Shown: one piece after another, positions 40,525 to 49,488 of the stretch
How positions within the stretch are numbered: position 1 is the stretch's first letter
Layout of the letters: the number at the start of each line of letters is the position of its first letter
Assembly (NCBI RefSeq): GCF_001507855.1
Contig: NZ_LGEN01000015.1
Location: 1-64,000 of the forward strand
DNA: 64,000 bases
DNA from: Halomonas sp. 54_146
Lineage (GTDB): Bacteria > Pseudomonadota > Gammaproteobacteria > Pseudomonadales > Halomonadaceae
Direction of reading: 5' to 3'
Notes under the pieces: generated by a model
What the model was told of the DNA's origin: nothing
Database searches by the model: none
What the model saw: only the letters and a program-made list of their open reading frames with translations
Made by a program: the position numbers and the translations under genes

Positions 40525-42015
40525 ATGGCTACTGGTGTTTGGATTAGCTTATTTGGTTACTTTGCGCTGATGATCGCCATAGGCGTTTACGCCATGCGCA
40601 AATCCACGTCTTCATCTGAAGATTACATGTTGGGTGGCCGGACTCTCAGCCCGCAAGTGGCAGCCCTTTCGGCCGGCGCTTCGGATATGAGTGGCTGGCT
40701 GCTGCTAGGTTTACCCGGGGCGATGTTCGTCTCAGGCCTGGGGTCAGCCTGGATTGGTATCGGCCTGCTGGTGGGTGCCCTGTTCAACTGGATTTTGGTC
40801 GCACCGCGCCTTCGTGAACAGACGATTCACTACGGCAATGCGATTACCATTCCGGCTTTCCTAGCCAACCGGTTCCCAACGCGGGCGCTGTCCCTGCGCA
40901 CGGTATCCGCCATTGTTATCGTTATTTTCTTCGCCGTTTATACCGCCTCAGGCTTAGTGGCTGGCGGCAAGTTGTTTGAAAGCGCGTTTACCGGCGTTTA
41001 CAACTTTGGTGATATGAGCAACTACGCTATGGGTGTCATGATCACACTCGGCGTGGTGCTTATTTACACCGTTGTTGGCGGTTTCCTGGCCGTAAGCATG
41101 ACGGATTTCGTACAAGGCTGCATCATGATGCTCGCCCTGATCATCATGCCTGCGGTGGTATTGTTTGGCGAAGGTGGCGGCGGTTTCACCCAGGCGTCAC
41201 AAACCCTCAATGAAGTCGATCCTACGCTGTTATCCTGGACGTCAGGGCTCACCTTTATAGGCTGGCTGTCTGCGGTTACCTGGGGGCTGGGCTATTTCGG
41301 GCAGCCGCATATTATTGTGCGCTTTATGGCGATCCGCTCACAGAAAGATGTGCCTACTGCCCGCAACATTGGCATGGCCTGGATGCTTATATCCCTGATT
41401 GGTGCCGTTTCTCTGGGTATATTTGGCCGGGCCTATGCCATTCGTAATGGTTTGGATGTTCAGGACCCGGAAACCATCTTTATTATCCTAGCGAATCTGT
41501 TGTTCCATCCGCTGATCACTGGCTTCCTTTATGCGGCACTGCTGGCGGCCATCATGAGTACCATTTCTAGTCAGCTTCTAGTGTCGTCTTCATCACTGAC
41601 GGAAGACTTCTATCGCCTGTTCTTGCACAAGAACGCAACCGAGCAACAGAGTGTGGCCGTAGGCCGTGTCTGCGTCGTGCTGGTAGGCGTTGTGGCTGCT
41701 TTTATTGCCTCTGATGAAAACTCTCAGGTGCTTGGCTTAGTCAGTAACGCCTGGGCCGGCTTCGGTGCAGCGTTTGGGCCGCTGATCATTCTGTCGCTGA
41801 TGTGGCCACGCACCAACGGCAATGGTGCTATCGCGGGCATGGTGGTGGGTGCTGCTACCGTTATGATCTGGATCTCAATGGGCTGGAACGGTGAATTCAT
41901 GGGTGGTCCCGGTGTGTACGAGATTATTCCTGGCTTCATCGCGTCCTTCATTGCCATCATGGTGGTGAGCAGTGTGACTGCCGATACCGGTGAATATCAG
42001 CATATCGATCGCTAA
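40525..42015 (+). CDS. putP: Sodium/proline symporter
   Basis: This 496-residue SSS-family transporter has thirteen hydrophobic helices. It carries the family features DYMLGGRTLSPQVAALSAGASDMSGW near residue 35 (with the Asp-Met-Ser-Gly Na+/substrate site) and LLAAIMSTISSQLLVSSSSLTEDFY around 350. It supplies proline both for PutA and, in halophiles, as a compatible solute. A GGAG lies upstream of the ATG. The 359 bp between putA and putP hold the orphan symporter fragment and an inverted repeat, so putP probably has its own promoter. Confidence 0.94.
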   Translation: MATGVWISLFGYFALMIAIGVYAMRKSTSSSEDYMLGGRTLSPQVAALSAGASDMSGWLLLGLPGAMFVSGLGSAWIGIGLLVGALFNWILVAPRLREQTIHYGNAITIPAFLANRFPTRALSLRTVSAIVIVIFFAVYTASGLVAGGKLFESAFTGVYNFGDMSNYAMGVMITLGVVLIYTVVGGFLAVSMTDFVQGCIMMLALIIMPAVVLFGEGGGGFTQASQTLNEVDPTLLSWTSGLTFIGWLSAVTWGLGYFGQPHIIVRFMAIRSQKDVPTARNIGMAWMLISLIGAVSLGIFGRAYAIRNGLDVQDPETIFIILANLLFHPLITGFLYAALLAAIMSTISSQLLVSSSSLTEDFYRLFLHKNATEQQSVAVGRVCVVLVGVVAAFIASDENSQVLGLVSNAWAGFGAAFGPLIILSLMWPRTNGNGAIAGMVVGAATVMIWISMGWNGEFMGGPGVYEIIPGFIASFIAIMVVSSVTADTGEYQHIDR

Positions 42016-42066
42016 ACGATCACCGATCACGCCTTCAACGTCGCAATAAGTTGCTTAGGCAAGTTG

Positions 42067-42098
42067 CAAGGCCTTCCCATGTCAGTGGGAAGGCCTTG
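42067..42098 (+). terminator. Stem-loop after putP
   Basis: CAAGGCCTTCCCA and TGGGAAGGCCTTG form a perfect 13-bp stem with a 6-nt loop, 51 bp after the putP stop. The T-run that follows is poor (TACGTTT), so termination is likely but not certain. The rest of the gap to 42317 holds short direct repeats (AATAACNCTTG) and the ompW promoter region. Confidence 0.7.
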
Positions 42099-42317
42099 TA
42101 CGTTTAGCCCTTGTTTAGCCTTTGGGCGGCGCACTCGCTACCGAATAACGCTTGTCCAGTCCAATAACCCTTGTCTAATAACTCTTGCCCTGGATCAATA
42201 TCCTATTACCTGAGCCTCGTTACACTCCTTTGTAACATTAAGCGGTGACTAAATGGCCGCCCAGCTGTGCCACCCTCTGTCTTATTACTGTCCGTTTTGC
42301 TACCCAGGAGTGAACCC

Positions 42318-42944
42318 ATGCGTAAAGCCGTTCTGCCTACCTTACTTGTTTCCAGTATTGCCGCTGCGGCATTGATGACCAGCAGCCAGGCATTTGCCTA
42401 TGGCGCTGGCGACTTCTTTACCCGCGTTGGTGTTGCGCAGGTCGAGCCGACAAGCGATAACGGTGAAATCCTAGGTGGAGCCGGTGTTGATGTGGATTCA
42501 GACACTAACTTCGCGTTCACTCTGGGTTATCGCTTCCACGACAAAATCGGCGTGGAATTACTGGCAGCACTGCCCTTCAAGCATGACTTACAGGTTGACG
42601 GCGTTACCGGCGGCTCCACCGAACACTTACCGCCCACCCTAACGCTGCAGTACTACCCGCTGGGTGGCACTGAGTCGCGCGTACAGCCGTATGTAGGTGC
42701 AGGTGTGAACTACACCCGTTTCTCTGACGAGAAAACCGATATTGGCGCGTCATTGGAGCTTGATGATTCCTGGGGTGCCGCGGGTCAGGTGGGGATCGAT
42801 CTGCTGATTGATGATAACTGGGCGCTTAACGCTGCCGCTTGGTACATCGATATCGACACCGATGCCAGGGTTAACGGTGATCCGGCGGGTACCGTAGAGA
42901 TTGACCCCGTGGTTGTGATGGCGGGTCTGAGCTACCGCTTCTAA
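42318..42944 (+). CDS. ompW: OmpW family outer-membrane protein
   Basis: This 208-residue protein has a signal peptide (residues 1-26, ending SQAFA) and an eight-stranded barrel pattern: FTRVGVAQVEP, FAFTLGYRFHDKIGVELLAALPF, PPTLTLQYYP, VQPYVGAGVNYTRF and a terminal YRF. OmpW porins pass small hydrophobic molecules. The ATG at 42318 has CAGGAG upstream. Its stop is followed by AGCTATGCTTCNC repeated three times (42944-42990). Confidence 0.9.
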   Translation: MRKAVLPTLLVSSIAAAALMTSSQAFAYGAGDFFTRVGVAQVEPTSDNGEILGGAGVDVDSDTNFAFTLGYRFHDKIGVELLAALPFKHDLQVDGVTGGSTEHLPPTLTLQYYPLGGTESRVQPYVGAGVNYTRFSDEKTDIGASLELDDSWGAAGQVGIDLLIDDNWALNAAAWYIDIDTDARVNGDPAGTVEIDPVVVMAGLSYRF

Positions 42945-43001
42945 GCTATGCTTCGCTAGCTATGCTTCACCAGCTATGTTTCACCAACTATAGTGCTATC
43001 C

Positions 43002-43029
43002 ATAAAGCCTGCCTCGCGGCAGGCTTTAT
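43002..43029 (+). terminator. Terminator after ompW
   Basis: AAAGCCTGCC and GGCAGGCTTT form a 10-bp stem (12 with flanking AT pairs) and a TCGC loop. It lies between convergent ompW and yqcC-like genes and may serve both. Confidence 0.8.
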
Positions 43030-43096
43030 GTCGTTAATAGCGTTCGGTTTTTTTTATAATGTTCAGTTTTCAATAACCCTTCGTTTTGAATAACGC

Positions 43097-43429
43097 TCAG
43101 CTTTCAGTGACGAGTTGATCGACCTTCTCTACTGCACGGACGATAAGCAGCTGATGATGCGCGGGTGTTTTTTCCTGCTGCAAATAGGCCGCTACGGCGG
43201 GGGCTATCTCGCACTTTGCAGGCATCGCGGCACGCGCCTCAATTAACGCGTTTAAGCGCGCAATAAACACAAAGCGCACCCACTGGGGAAGCGACATGGT
43301 GTCGATGCAAAACGGCTGCTGGCTGGCGAACGCCTCTGCATCTGGGGTTGGCATACGCCAAAGATCGGCGGCTTTCATCGACGCTTCCAGTTCAAGAAGC
43401 GCTGTTTGCAGCGGTTGATAAGTACTCAT
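43097..43429 (-). CDS. YqcC family protein
   Basis: This 110-residue helical protein matches the YqcC/DUF446 family: LEASMKAADLWRMPTPDAEA, SQQPFCIDTMSLPQWVRFVF and the IARLNALIEA segment with the conserved Gln-Pro-Phe and Trp. No function is established. It is transcribed alone, toward ompW. Confidence 0.88.
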   Translation of the reverse strand: MSTYQPLQTALLELEASMKAADLWRMPTPDAEAFASQQPFCIDTMSLPQWVRFVFIARLNALIEARAAMPAKCEIAPAVAAYLQQEKTPAHHQLLIVRAVEKVDQLVTES

Positions 43430-43509
43430 AAATAACGGTGCAACTACCTTGGGAAATGAAAAGAGTGTCTCTCCTGGCTATTATCCTCACTCAGCGCCCT
43501 TCTTGCTAC

Positions 43510-43572
43510 TTATCCACGCGTGATAGTCGCTATCCATACACCCACAGAAAACCTGCACGAGCCTGTGGATAA
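43510..43572. promoter_or_regulatory. DnaA-box-like cluster in a 314-bp gap
   Basis: Between the YqcC gene and the DUF3549 gene (43430-43744) lie TTATCCACG (43510-43518, one mismatch to TTATCCACA), CTATCCATA (43530-43538, weaker) and the perfect reverse box TGTGGATAA (43564-43572). An AT-rich run follows at about 43620-43640. This could be a DnaA-regulated promoter or titration site. There are no replication genes here, so it is not an oriC candidate on context. Confidence 0.45.
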
Positions 43573-43744
43573 ACTATGGAAAGGTTGCGCAGCGGCTACT
43601 CTCATGCGGCTTTCAGCCATTTGTTTAATTTTTAACCGCATTGTCATCAACGTCATCTACTGAAAACACGCTTTTATCAACCATGGCGGCTGACAGTGTC
43701 ACATCAGCAAGGTAGAGTGCAGGCTTGCAACGCGGAAGGATGTT

Positions 43745-44836
43745 ATGCAACCAATTCAAACTCTTGATGAATTTTTCACCCGCAGTGGTGCAGAGGTTTC
43801 CCTTTACCATATGGGGCGGCATGTCGTTGCCTGCCCGCGGGAATCGCTGGCCGCCTTTGAACGTGGCGAAATGGCCTGGCCTGAACCGTGGCAAGGCCAA
43901 GCGCGCCTGGCGATTGTGTTTCGCCTGGGCGATATGCCCGAGCCAGCCATTTGGTTTTTAGCCTTGCCGCTGGATGAACAAGGCCTGCTGGTGCCCGCCC
44001 AGCGTGATGCGTTTTTAAATCGACTGCTTGAGACATTAGGGCGCAACGTTTCCCAGCTAGGGCGTGCAGAACCGCTAGGCCGTGAAGAACCACTAGAGCA
44101 TAAAGAACCGCTAGGCCGTGAAGAAACAGCGGACGTGGATCATTTAATGAAGGATAATCCCCTGGCCTTCACCCCCAACGTCACCTTCCAAGCGATGCTA
44201 AATGCGCGCGCCACGCATAGCAGGGGGCTGCCTGCTAGTCAGCATTTAGAGCCGGTAGAAGCGTATTTTAGCGGCCAACAGAACATTGACTGGCAAGCAC
44301 TGGGGCTGCAGGGGATTGCCGATTACGTGGTGCGCCTGGAAGCGAGTGAAGCCGAATCGCTAGCGCTGCGACTTGAATCACTGCCTACCGCCGTTATTCA
44401 CTCTGTATGCTACTGTTTAGAGCATCAGCCATTGCCAGCGGCGCTGGTTTCCGCCCTGCAGCGTCGCGGTGAAGCTGCCGCTCAAACGGGTGATGTAGAA
44501 ACCCTGTGCGCCTGTATACGCGCGGTTGGCAACGCCAACGTTCCAGAAGCGGGTGAGTGGTATAGCGGTTTATTAAGCGACACAGCCGCCTGCGGGCCTG
44601 ATGTGCTGGCAGCCATTGCTGGCCGAGGCTGGCAGTATCTTGAAGATGGCCAGCGACTCCCCCTTTTCCTGCAGCGCTTGTCAGAAGATGAGCGCACTGA
44701 TTTTGCCGCGGTGGTAAGAGATATCGCCCTGCAGCCCAGGCTCCGTTTACCGGTCATGATGGCGCTGCGCGATGCCCCTGAAGGCTCTTCTATCCAACGC
44801 CGCTTAGCCATGATGATGCAACAAAGGAACGTTTAA
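43745..44836 (+). CDS. DUF3549 family protein
   Basis: This 363-residue cytosolic protein begins with the DUF3549 signature MQPIQTLDEFFTRSGAEV and YHMGRHVV. Its C-terminal half is helical with repeat-like segments. The family is confined to gammaproteobacteria and has no known function. Residues about 107-130 contain a 6-residue repeat (EPLGRE, EPLEHK, EPLGRE) encoded by 18-bp tandem units, likely a flexible linker. AAGGATGTT precedes the ATG. It leads rimB and rimK on the same strand. Confidence 0.85.
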   Translation: MQPIQTLDEFFTRSGAEVSLYHMGRHVVACPRESLAAFERGEMAWPEPWQGQARLAIVFRLGDMPEPAIWFLALPLDEQGLLVPAQRDAFLNRLLETLGRNVSQLGRAEPLGREEPLEHKEPLGREETADVDHLMKDNPLAFTPNVTFQAMLNARATHSRGLPASQHLEPVEAYFSGQQNIDWQALGLQGIADYVVRLEASEAESLALRLESLPTAVIHSVCYCLEHQPLPAALVSALQRRGEAAAQTGDVETLCACIRAVGNANVPEAGEWYSGLLSDTAACGPDVLAAIAGRGWQYLEDGQRLPLFLQRLSEDERTDFAAVVRDIALQPRLRLPVMMALRDAPEGSSIQRRLAMMMQQRNV

Positions 44837-44870
44837 TCTTGTTGTCACTTTTATTTGTAAGGAGTCAGCC

Positions 44871-45311
44871 GTGAAGGAATTACCCTATCAGGCTAAGGCG
44901 GTGATTGGCCGCCGTGAAATGGTGACGTTACCTGAGCTGAGGCTTCACCTATGCTGTAAAGCGGACACTGGCGCGCGTACATCTGCCCTGCATGCAGAAG
45001 AGATAGAGACACACGAAGATGAAGATGGTCAATTGTGGGTAAGCTTCATCACTCACAGTGCGGGGCCAACAACACCGGCTCACCGCTACAGTTTACATTT
45101 GCATGATCGTCGTCGAGTCACCAGCTCTAACGGACACAGCGAGTGGCGTTATGTTATCCGCACCCCCATGCAAATGGGCGATTTGAATTTTCCTGTTGAA
45201 CTGACCCTGACTGACCGCAGCAATATGCGCCACCCGATGCTGCTAGGACGCCGCGCCATGCGCCGCTTACTGGTGGCACCCGGTGCCGCTTTTTTACACG
45301 GTGAGCCTTAA
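44871..45311 (+). CDS. rimB: RimB-like retropepsin-type ATP-dependent zinc protease
   Basis: This 146-residue protein has an aspartic-protease-like motif KADTGARTSALHA around residue 32, with the catalytic-type Asp-Thr-Gly, and LLGRRAMRR near the C-terminus. In Pseudomonas the rimK operon encodes RimB, which is thought to trim the glutamate tails added by RimK to ribosomal protein S6. It lies 41 bp before rimK, supporting this role. AAGGAG precedes the GTG/ATG start region (start codon at 44871). Confidence 0.82.
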   Translation: MKELPYQAKAVIGRREMVTLPELRLHLCCKADTGARTSALHAEEIETHEDEDGQLWVSFITHSAGPTTPAHRYSLHLHDRRRVTSSNGHSEWRYVIRTPMQMGDLNFPVELTLTDRSNMRHPMLLGRRAMRRLLVAPGAAFLHGEP

Positions 45312-45352
45312 CCCTTTATTAGTCGCCTTTCTTTAGGCTCGGAGTCTTCTGC

Positions 45353-46261
45353 ATGCATATCGCCCTGCTTTCGCGCAATCGCAATTTATACTCTACCCGC
45401 CGCCTGGTTGAAGCCGCGGAACAGCGCGGGCATACCGCTCGTGTGGTGGACACACTGCGCTGCTATATGAGCATCACTTCCCACAACCCTTCGATCCACT
45501 ATAAAGGCGAAGAGATTGAGCATTTTGATGCGGTTATCCCCCGCATTGGTGCATCGGTCACCTTTTACGGTTGCGCACTGCTGCGTCAGTTCGAAATGAT
45601 GGGCACCTACGTTATTAATGATAACGTCTCGATTACCCGCTCACGGGATAAGCTGCGCTCACTGCAGCTATTGTCACGCAAAGGGTTGGGGCTGCCGATT
45701 ACCGGCTTTGCCCACTCACCGGACGATATTCCCGATTTGATCACCATGGTCAAAGGCGCACCGCTGGTGATTAAGCTGCTTGAAGGCACCCAGGGTATTG
45801 GCGTAGTGCTAGCGGAAACCAACCAGGCGGCTGAATCAGTCATTCAGGCGTTTATGGGCATGAAAGCCAATATCATGGTTCAGGAGTATATTAAGGAAGC
45901 CCGCGGCGCCGACATTCGTTGCTTAGTCATTGGCGATAAAGTAGTAGCGTCAATGAAGCGTCAAGCAGCGGATGGTGAATTCCGCTCGAATCTCCACCGC
46001 GGCGGCACCGCTAGCGTGATTCGGATTACCCCGGAAGAGCGCTCAACCGCTATTCGCGCGGCCAAGGCCATGGGCCTGCGCGTGGCGGGGGTCGACTTAC
46101 TGCGCTCCAATCATGGCCCGGTGATTATGGAAGTTAACTCTTCACCCGGCTTGCAGGGCATAGAGAGCGCCACCGGTAAAGATATTGCAGGCATGATCAT
46201 TGAGCATATTGAAAAAAACGCCACGCCGGCACGTAAAGCGCCACCCAAGCCTAAAGGCTAA
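45353..46261 (+). CDS. rimK: Ribosomal protein S6--L-glutamate ligase
   Basis: This 302-residue ATP-grasp ligase adds glutamates to the C-terminus of S6. It has the RimK opening [18 protein letters not shown], the ATP-grasp lysine and loop in [42 protein letters not shown], and the Mg-binding [15 protein letters not shown]. The coupling with rimB suggests a balanced modification system. Confidence 0.94.
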   Translation: MHIALLSRNRNLYSTRRLVEAAEQRGHTARVVDTLRCYMSITSHNPSIHYKGEEIEHFDAVIPRIGASVTFYGCALLRQFEMMGTYVINDNVSITRSRDKLRSLQLLSRKGLGLPITGFAHSPDDIPDLITMVKGAPLVIKLLEGTQGIGVVLAETNQAAESVIQAFMGMKANIMVQEYIKEARGADIRCLVIGDKVVASMKRQAADGEFRSNLHRGGTASVIRITPEERSTAIRAAKAMGLRVAGVDLLRSNHGPVIMEVNSSPGLQGIESATGKDIAGMIIEHIEKNATPARKAPPKPKG

Positions 46262-46348
46262 GGCAAAATATTAAAATAATCCGATTTGAGGGTGGCAAAT
46301 CGCCGCTGTCACCCCCACAATCTGCGTCACCAAAGGAGGTAGACGCTC

Positions 46349-46795
46349 ATGTTTCTCGATAATCGCCAAGTGGCGATGGACAGCGTATTGGAAGCGTTGG
46401 CCGATAGCATAGATTATTTCCAAGACAATATTGAACGCCTGCGCCCCTCACTGCGCGATGCCTTGAAGCCGCACTATACTGCTCGGCTAAAGCAGATGCG
46501 TGAGCTGCAAGACCTTGCCCGTGCGCATTTAAAAATGCTGCCCCGGGATGCAGACGTTGAACGAGATGATTTTTTGTGGCTATGGAGCCGCCTAAAAAGC
46601 TTTGTCGGCAACGATAGCCAAGTATTAATTAATGAGCTATTGGAGCAAGAGCGCGTATTGATGCAGGCGCTTTCCTCGCTGTATACCCACCCCTTACCTG
46701 ATCCGATTGAACCGGTAATAGAAGAGTCCATGCAGGGGTGCCGTAAACTTATCCGTGAGCTATATGCGCTGCAAAAGCGCAAAACTCACCGATAA
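46349..46795 (+). CDS. Hypothetical helical protein
   Basis: This 148-residue protein is predicted to be nearly all helix, with four amphipathic stretches (MDSVLEALADSIDYFQDNIE, LKPHYTARLKQMRELQDLA, FLWLWSRLKSFVG, VLMQALSSLYTH) like a four-helix bundle of the DUF2383/ferritin-like type, but without a convincing metal motif. An AAAGGAGG ribosome-binding site precedes the ATG by 10 bp. It lies 87 bp after rimK; an operon link is possible. I cannot assign a function. Confidence 0.65.
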   Translation: MFLDNRQVAMDSVLEALADSIDYFQDNIERLRPSLRDALKPHYTARLKQMRELQDLARAHLKMLPRDADVERDDFLWLWSRLKSFVGNDSQVLINELLEQERVLMQALSSLYTHPLPDPIEPVIEESMQGCRKLIRELYALQKRKTHR

Positions 46796-46802
46796 CGCTC
46801 TA

Positions 46803-47522
46803 CTAAGGACTAAAGCGCTCGTTTAGCGACGGCAGAATAAGGTCGATGGGCGCACGTCTTGGTATTTCTATTGGTTCCGGTGCTCCCAGAAAATAGGGTT
46901 CTCTTCCCCATATATACAGATCGCCCAGGGTGGCAACGCGTGCCGCCCATTCGCGAAGCTTTAAGCGCCAATCTACGTCTATCGTTTGATCATCAGCAAC
47001 ACAGCCAGTGACATCCATCCCCAGCGCCCGGCCAATATAGACAGCGCGAGGCAAGTGCCAGCTTTGGGTAATTAACAACGCCCTATCAAGCTGAAACACA
47101 TCCCGCGCACGGGCCAGTGTGTCGTAAGTGCTAAAGCCAGCGAAATCCATGGTCAGCTGCTCTGCTGCCACGCCACGTCGATACAACTCGCGCCACATCG
47201 CCCGCGGTTCGTTATATGCCTGGGTACGGTTGTCCCCTGACAGCAGTAAATGGTCGACCTGTGCTTGGTTAATCAGTTGAGTGGCCGTGTACATGCGGGC
47301 GTGAAAATGCGGATTACGCACGCCACTGCGCGTCCAGTGCGAGGTACCGAAAACAATCCCCACTTTGGCAGGGCGGCACTGCTGAGGCTGCTGCTCGATA
47401 TAGGCCGCCGTGGTGGCCAACACCCAAAAATTACCCGCTATAAATAGCAATGTCGCCAGCAGCGAGAGTGCTCCTAGCGACATTAATAAACGCTTTAGCC
47501 ATTTCAACAAAAGGTTATGCAT
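46803..47522 (-). CDS. sanA: SanA/YdcF-like DUF218 membrane protein
   Basis: This 239-residue protein has one N-terminal transmembrane helix (about 14-33) and a DUF218 domain: IVFGTSHWTRSG, NPHFHARMYTATQLI, LLLSGDNRTQAYNEP, FSTYDTLARARDVF and ITQSWHLPRAVYIGRALGMDV. SanA of E. coli affects envelope permeability and vancomycin resistance; the mechanism is unknown. GGGGAG precedes the ATG. It is convergent with the helical protein and 26 bp from the end of sufT. Confidence 0.85.
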   Translation of the reverse strand: MHNLLLKWLKRLLMSLGALSLLATLLFIAGNFWVLATTAAYIEQQPQQCRPAKVGIVFGTSHWTRSGVRNPHFHARMYTATQLINQAQVDHLLLSGDNRTQAYNEPRAMWRELYRRGVAAEQLTMDFAGFSTYDTLARARDVFQLDRALLITQSWHLPRAVYIGRALGMDVTGCVADDQTIDVDWRLKLREWAARVATLGDLYIWGREPYFLGAPEPIEIPRRAPIDLILPSLNERFSP

Positions 47523-47548
47523 CCAGCTCCCCAGCCGGGACTAAACAC

Positions 47549-48118
47549 CTAGAACATACCAAGCTCAAGCTTGGCCTCGTCGCTCATCATGTCACGGCTC
47601 CAGGGTGGGCTAAAGACAATTTCAGTATGCACTTTACTGATCTGCGGTGCGCCGAGAATCTTATTGCGCGCATCCGCTGCGATCACATCGCCCATACCGC
47701 AGCCGGGAGCGGTGAGCGTCATACGAATAGTGGCAATACGCTCGCCGCTGATAAGGCGCTCAATGCGACAGCCGTAGACCAGCCCCAAATCAACGATATT
47801 AACAGGGATCTCTGGGTCAAAGCAGGTGCGTAGTTGATCCCACACAAACTGCTCTATCTCCTCCTCGCTAGCCGTTTCTGGAAGCGTGGGACGCGGCAAG
47901 GCTTCTAGCCCCAAGGCATCCAAGTTACTCCCCTCTATTAAGAAGAGACGCCCCTCAAAACCAACGCTCACCGAGCTGCCTTTCGCTTGCATCACGCTGA
48001 CAACGCTATCTTCCGCCAGCACTTGGGTGCTACCAAACGGTATAGCAATGGCGTCCACATCGCGCTGGAGCGGTAACTGCTGGCCTCGTTCGAGACTGGC
48101 GACTTGCTCAAGATCCAT
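47549..48118 (-). CDS. sufT: Fe-S assembly protein SufT
   Basis: This 189-residue protein has an N-terminal domain of the SufT type (about 1-85, with VDAIAIPFGSTQVL) and a C-terminal MIP18/DUF59 domain: VWDQLRTCFDPEIPVNIVDL, with the conserved Asp-Pro-Glu and a functional-type Cys, and MTLTAPGCGMGDVIA. It helps mature Fe-S proteins and closes the suf operon. The ATG at 48116-48118 has AAGGACAATC upstream; the in-frame extension upstream lies in repeats. A 92-bp repeat-bearing gap separates it from sufS. Confidence 0.9.
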   Translation of the reverse strand: MDLEQVASLERGQQLPLQRDVDAIAIPFGSTQVLAEDSVVSVMQAKGSSVSVGFEGRLFLIEGSNLDALGLEALPRPTLPETASEEEIEQFVWDQLRTCFDPEIPVNIVDLGLVYGCRIERLISGERIATIRMTLTAPGCGMGDVIAADARNKILGAPQISKVHTEIVFSPPWSRDMMSDEAKLELGMF

Positions 48119-48129
48119 GATTGTCCTTA

Positions 48130-48235
48130 AATAACTGCCCTTAAATATCGGCCTTAACGCACTTTCAATAACGGCCTTAACGCACCTGCCAATCACACGC
48201 AATAACGGCCTTAACGCACCATGCCAATCACACGC
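48130..48235 (-). repeat. Tandem duplication of the sufS 3-prime end
   Basis: AATAACGGCCTTAACGCAC occurs three times (with shortened variants further on), and CCAATCACACG, part of the sufS stop region, is present twice about 35 bp apart. The duplication straddles the sufS stop codon and fills the sufS-sufT gap. It looks like recent slippage duplication. Confidence 0.8.
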
Positions 48236-49476
48236 TGAAGCGCTTCAATAAAGCTATCCACTTCTTCAAGCGTATTATACGCCGCAAATGAAGCACGGCA
48301 CGTGGCGTCTACCCCAAAATGAGCAAGCAACGGTTGCGCGCAGTGGTGGCCAGTACGAATAGCAACGCCGAGTTGATCGATCAGCAGGCCGATATCCTGA
48401 GCGTGCGCCCCATCGACCACAAAGGAAAGCACGCCGGCTTTTTGCGGCGCGGTGCCTAAAATGCGCAGCCCATCAATGCGTCCAACCGCCTGGGTCGCGT
48501 GATCAAGCAGTTGCCCTTCCCACGCTCCAATGGCAGTAATACCGATGCTTTCAATCCACTCCAGCGCGCGACCAAGGGCGATCACTTCGGCAATCGCAGG
48601 CGTTCCCGCTTCAAATTTATGCGGAATAGCGGCAAAGGTGGTGCCCGCATCAAACGAGACCGTTTTGATCATCTCTCCGCCACCCTGCCACGGCGGCATC
48701 GCTTCAAGCAAAGCCTGCTTGCCATACAGCACCCCAACGCCGGTGGGGCCATACACTTTGTGGCCGGAGAAGGCATAGAAATCGGCATCAATCGCCTGCA
48801 CATCGACCACTTGATGGGGCGCGGCCTGGGCACCATCAACCAGAATCAGCGCGCCCTGCTGGTGGGCAAGCGTCGCCATCTCTTGCACCGGGTTTACGGT
48901 GCCAAACGCATTAGAGACATGGTTCACCGCCACCAGCTTGGTGCGCCCACTGAGCAGCCCGCGGTAAGCGGCCATATCCAGCGCGCCGTTGGCCTCAACG
49001 GGAATCACCTTGATAGTAAAACCGATTTCAGCGGCCAGCAGCTGCCAGGGCACAATATTGGAGTGATGCTCCAACATGGAAATCAACACCTCATCGCCAG
49101 GGGCAAGGTTTGCGCGCCCCCAGCTGTTAGCGATTAAGTTAATCGCTTCCGTGGTGCCACGGGTGAAGATGATCTGACGCGCATCTTCCGCGTTGAGAAA
49201 CGCCCGAACCTTCTGGCGAGTGCCTTCAAACGCCGCCGTTGCCTCATCGGCGAGGGTATGCAGACCACGGTGAATATTGGCGTTATAGCGCGAGTAGTAA
49301 TCGCTAAATACGTCAATTACCTGTTGGGGCGTCTGGCTGGTTGCCGCGTTATCCAGGTAAATCAGCGGCTTGCCATGCACTTCACGGGCCAGAATTGGAA
49401 AGTCTTGACGCAGCCGCGCGACATCAAAGGGTGCTTGCACTGGCGCGGGTGTCGGCTCAATAACGGAATGTGGCAT
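48211..49476 (-). CDS. sufS: Cysteine desulfurase SufS
   Basis: This 421-residue group II desulfurase frees sulfur from cysteine for Fe-S assembly. It has YLDNAATSQTP, the PLP Lys in FSGHKVYGPTG, HHSNIVPWQ, and the persulfide Cys in RTGHHCAQPLL. AAAAGGAG precedes the ATG. Partner genes sufB, C and D lie upstream in the same operon. A dedicated SufE or SufU acceptor is not encoded in the window. Confidence 0.95.
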   Translation of the reverse strand: MPHSVIEPTPAPVQAPFDVARLRQDFPILAREVHGKPLIYLDNAATSQTPQQVIDVFSDYYSRYNANIHRGLHTLADEATAAFEGTRQKVRAFLNAEDARQIIFTRGTTEAINLIANSWGRANLAPGDEVLISMLEHHSNIVPWQLLAAEIGFTIKVIPVEANGALDMAAYRGLLSGRTKLVAVNHVSNAFGTVNPVQEMATLAHQQGALILVDGAQAAPHQVVDVQAIDADFYAFSGHKVYGPTGVGVLYGKQALLEAMPPWQGGGEMIKTVSFDAGTTFAAIPHKFEAGTPAIAEVIALGRALEWIESIGITAIGAWEGQLLDHATQAVGRIDGLRILGTAPQKAGVLSFVVDGAHAQDIGLLIDQLGVAIRTGHHCAQPLLAHFGVDATCRASFAAYNTLEEVDSFIEALQRVIGMVR

Positions 49477-49488
49477 CGAACTCTCCTT

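Noticed and set aside
43430..43744. An origin of replication at the DnaA boxes
   Set aside because: Only two good boxes and no dnaA, dnaN, gidA or similar neighbours.
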